DNA of 64,000 nt, from positions 3,658,001 through 3,722,000 of the forward strand of contig JAUPSS010000001.1 of the NCBI GenBank assembly GCA_040285825.1, given 5' to 3'. Positions 61,785-64,000 of this stretch are shown here, piece after piece; positions within the stretch are counted from its first letter, which is position 1; every line of letters starts with the position of its first letter. The notes below the pieces were generated by a model. That model was given only the letters and a program-made list of their open reading frames with translations. It was not told where the DNA came from and searched no databases. This DNA comes from Eukaryota sp. TZLM1-RC (taxonomy: Eukaryota > Metamonada: BaSk clade). Made by a program: the position numbers and the translations under genes.

Positions 61785-63005
61785 ATTATTATCAACCACG
61801 CATATTGAAAACAGTGAAGGTTCAAAAATAGGTTATTAACCAGAAAATCTTTTTCATTAATCGAGGAAATGGGTTTCGCATATTTAGCAATTTTGAATTT
61901 TTCGCCCGCAAGAAGAGGATTATTTACATCCGAGTTAATGAGATGTTCGTTAGAGGAATTACAAGGGTCAATAGACATAGCATCTAAAATAGTAAAACTG
62001 CCATTTAAATTGGGAACAACTAGATCACCTCTTGTCAGACCCATAGAAGCTCTGTTGTAACGCGTACTATCAATATTGGGATCATCAAGAATTAATTTTG
62101 ACAACAGCGGCTCTAAAAAGGAATCTACTGGATATGATTTGCACATTACATAAATTTGGTCCTTGACGTTATTATGCCCTTTGCTTTTAAATGTAATGAA
62201 ATGTTTACTGTTCAAAAGATGAGTAAACAAAAGAGGTTTACCACATTTACAAGTTAAATGATTGGACAAATTGTTTGGCCACAGAAAACAACGAAAACGC
62301 ATGTTTAAAAGCCATTCATTGTTTTTTAACAAAAGTCCAGAAACAGAGAAAATTTGAGTTACTAGAGCAGCAGCAAAACTATCACCAATGTGTTTTAAAA
62401 AATTACCGAAAGCGGGATTTTTAGTTTTGGCCAAGCCAAGTCTTACTTCATAATCCAAGCCTTCATGTAGTTTAACCAGATTGTGCTGAAGCTTTTTCAA
62501 GCAAAAACGTAAATTTGGAAGTGATCGGGTGGTAATTCCTTGAATATTTTGAGGAAAACACTGAATCCAGATATCACTAGGCAAATTTTCTAATTCAATT
62601 TCAAGTTGATTCAAATAAAAATTTGATTCATCATGGATCAGATGAACAGCATAAGGAAACCTTTGAGAAAATTCAAAAATAAAATTTTTCCACCTCCCCA
62701 AAAAGCTGCTTTACATAAAATCGAAGATTTCGTGAAACCAATTCCACCTAATTCAGCAGAACAAAAAACATGACTTCGAATTAAAGATTCATTTACCTCC
62801 AATAATGAAGCAAAAAATTTGACCCGAAGTTTGTTGAAAGATCTACAAAAATCAAGAAATACCGAAGGAGGGGTTGACCTTAAAATATGAGTGAATTTTC
62901 CAGAATAACAAAAAATAAACAAATAAAAAATTTGATGTGTTTTTCAAAATCAAATTTAGCAATAAAACTTAGATCCCTGTCAAATTTTTCCAATAAATTG
63001 TACAA
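61785..63005 (-). mobile_element. Non-LTR family A copy
   Basis: Minus strand: thumb (LDFCRSFNKLRVKFFASLLE), CSAELGGIGFTKSSILCK, a frameshift in the GGGG run at ~62695, then open from 62701 to ~61860: SLPNLRFCLKKLQHNLVKL, CKCGKPLLFTHLLNSKHFIT, TRGDLVVPNLNGSFTILDAM and KIAKYAKPISSINE. After that homology ends, so the C-terminus is deleted. Confidence 0.75.
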
Positions 63006-63014
63006 GTTATTCAA

Positions 63015-63085
63015 ACAAATGTTGGTTCAATCAATTTTGTCCCATCAGTTATGAGTTTATTTTGTAAAGTGTGCAAGACGAATAA
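63015..63085 (+). mobile_element. Family B 3' UTR remnant
   Basis: TTGGTTCAATCAATTTTGTCC, then CAGTTATGAGTTTATTTTG and AAGTGTGCAAG follow the family B 3' UTR seen at 25980-26030. Confidence 0.5.
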
Positions 63086-63176
63086 ACATCTACTTCATTG
63101 CTGAATATCAAGATTCAATATATAAAGATCATTTACTCCTAAAATACACTTACTATACACAAATTAAAACTTAAAA

Positions 63177-64000
63177 CTATGAATTTTCTAAATTCAAATT
63201 AATTAATTGGTCTTTAATCAACAACGACAGCCGTTGGACCAAAACTTCATCTAAATGATAAACCTCTCCAAATCTTTGTGCAAGTTCATCAGGATCATCA
63301 CCTTCGTGTATACCCAGCCTTCCCATCTTACCCCCTCCAAGTCCAACATCCATATAGAGCAACGGTTGGTGTGATTCCCGTTGAGTGGAGCGTTTTTCTG
63401 TTGCAAAATCAAAAGGCTCGACATCACGCTTTCTCCTCGCCCAGGTAGAATCGCTATAACCGCTACCCTCAGCTCTTTTCCTATCTTCTTCACGTTGCTC
63501 TTTAGCCTTCCTCATCCGCTGAACTGTAGCTTCCATTGCAGCCTTAGTTCGTGCAGGTAATTGTGGCTGGTTCTTCACAGGACTCTTTGCTAGATTCGGC
63601 TTAAAAGTGCATTCTGCGAGGTCTTTTTCTTCACGTGGAATCATATGTTTAGAAACTGTTGGTTTCTTTCTTGTATATAATTGATCATTGGATCTTGATC
63701 TCACAACATTGGTCCTAGCGCGGGAAATATTTGGCTTAAATGTACATTGGTCAAGTTCCTTCAATTCACGATCTCTCTTCAGTTGCTCTACTTTTTGCTG
63801 TCTTCTTTTAGTTTCCATAATTAACCGTTCGTGACGCGCCTGATTACGTGTTGATTGATTGGATTTGTCGAGATAAGCTGATTTCCGATTGATTGTGGGT
63901 TTAAAACTGTCAGAAAGATCATCTTCATGTTTTCTTTCATTTTTTATAAAAGCAAGTCTCAAGCTATTGAACTGCTGGAAATCCTTCAAAACGGAAACAA
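63177..64000 (-). CDS. Basic, charged protein with FKPxI/L repeats (5' end outside window)
   Basis: The frame runs off the right edge of the window (no ATG in the visible start); 274 codons are visible, ending at 63177. Three spaced repeats, DSFKPTINR, QCTFKPNISR and ECTFKPNLAK, are separated by Lys/Arg/Glu-rich, likely helical segments (KRRQQKVEQLKRDRELKELD). The pattern resembles flagellar or cytoskeletal proteins with (T)FxPxI repeats, but I cannot name the family. The C-terminus (LDEVLVQRLSLLIKDQLINLN) is helical. Confidence 0.6.
   Translation of the reverse strand, partial: VSVLKDFQQFNSLRLAFIKNERKHEDDLSDSFKPTINRKSAYLDKSNQSTRNQARHERLIMETKRRQQKVEQLKRDRELKELDQCTFKPNISRARTNVVRSRSNDQLYTRKKPTVSKHMIPREEKDLAECTFKPNLAKSPVKNQPQLPARTKAAMEATVQRMRKAKEQREEDRKRAEGSGYSDSTWARRKRDVEPFDFATEKRSTQRESHQPLLYMDVGLGGGKMGRLGIHEGDDPDELAQRFGEVYHLDEVLVQRLSLLIKDQLINLNLENS

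Noticed and set aside
1-64000. Alternative genetic code
   Set aside because: Conserved genes end with TAA (eL29), TAG (SMC3, WDR11-like) and TGA (SmG), and none shows internal stops at conserved sites.

Overview
This window is nuclear DNA from a gene-dense, AT-rich unicellular eukaryote. The genes are eukaryote-only (cohesin SMC3, Sm protein G, Brix-domain RPF1, OS-9, cytosolic ribosomal proteins uS14/S29 and eL29, a SET/MYND protein, a TMC-like membrane protein). The standard code is in use, with TAA, TAG and TGA all ending conserved genes. Long genes appear intronless, while several small conserved genes carry extremely short GT(A/T)T..AG introns, mostly 28-31 nt. Internal TTAGGG-type repeats occur. 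I cannot name the lineage; an anaerobic or metamonad-like protist is only a guess from the compactness, the tiny introns and the GENIE-like retroelements.

Layout. 1-1.85 kb: 3' part of a Uso1/p115-type vesicle tether. 1.85-7.3 kb: retroelement debris, an LTR element with 92-bp LTRs, and a Tc1/mariner transposase relic. 7.4-18.7 kb: a tandem triplication of a divergent two-gene unit, a small coiled-coil protein of unknown function (- strand) plus a large WDR11-like beta-propeller protein (+ strand). Copy 1 keeps the WDR gene; copies 2 and 3 keep the small gene. 18.7-22.3 kb: mostly retroelement. 22.8-29.5 kb: gene island with eL29, OS-9, a GAA1-like protein, uS14/S29 and a SMYD-like protein, interrupted by a nested retroelement. 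30-34.2 kb: two opposed copies of one non-LTR retroelement family. 34.8-38.2 kb: a secretory-pathway membrane protein, RPF1, an endosulfine-like protein and SmG. 38.4-48.4 kb: retroelements, including the best-preserved reverse transcriptase ORF, a solo LTR and a small LTR element. 48.8-56.6 kb: SMC3, a SUMO-interaction-motif-rich protein and a TMC-like protein. 57-63.1 kb: another LTR element and a pile of truncated non-LTR copies. 63.2 kb to the end: a partial protein with FKPxI/L repeats.

The genes are mostly independent housekeeping functions: vesicle tethering (Uso1, WDR11), ER quality control and GPI anchoring (OS-9, GAA1-like), ribosome biogenesis and translation (RPF1, S29, L29), splicing (SmG) and chromosome/cell-cycle control (SMC3, endosulfine-like). 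Nearly everything between them is transposon-derived. At least five related families (labelled A-E here) of single-ORF non-LTR elements carry a reverse transcriptase, a Cys/His zinc motif and a restriction-like endonuclease. Three compact LTR elements and a solo LTR are also present.
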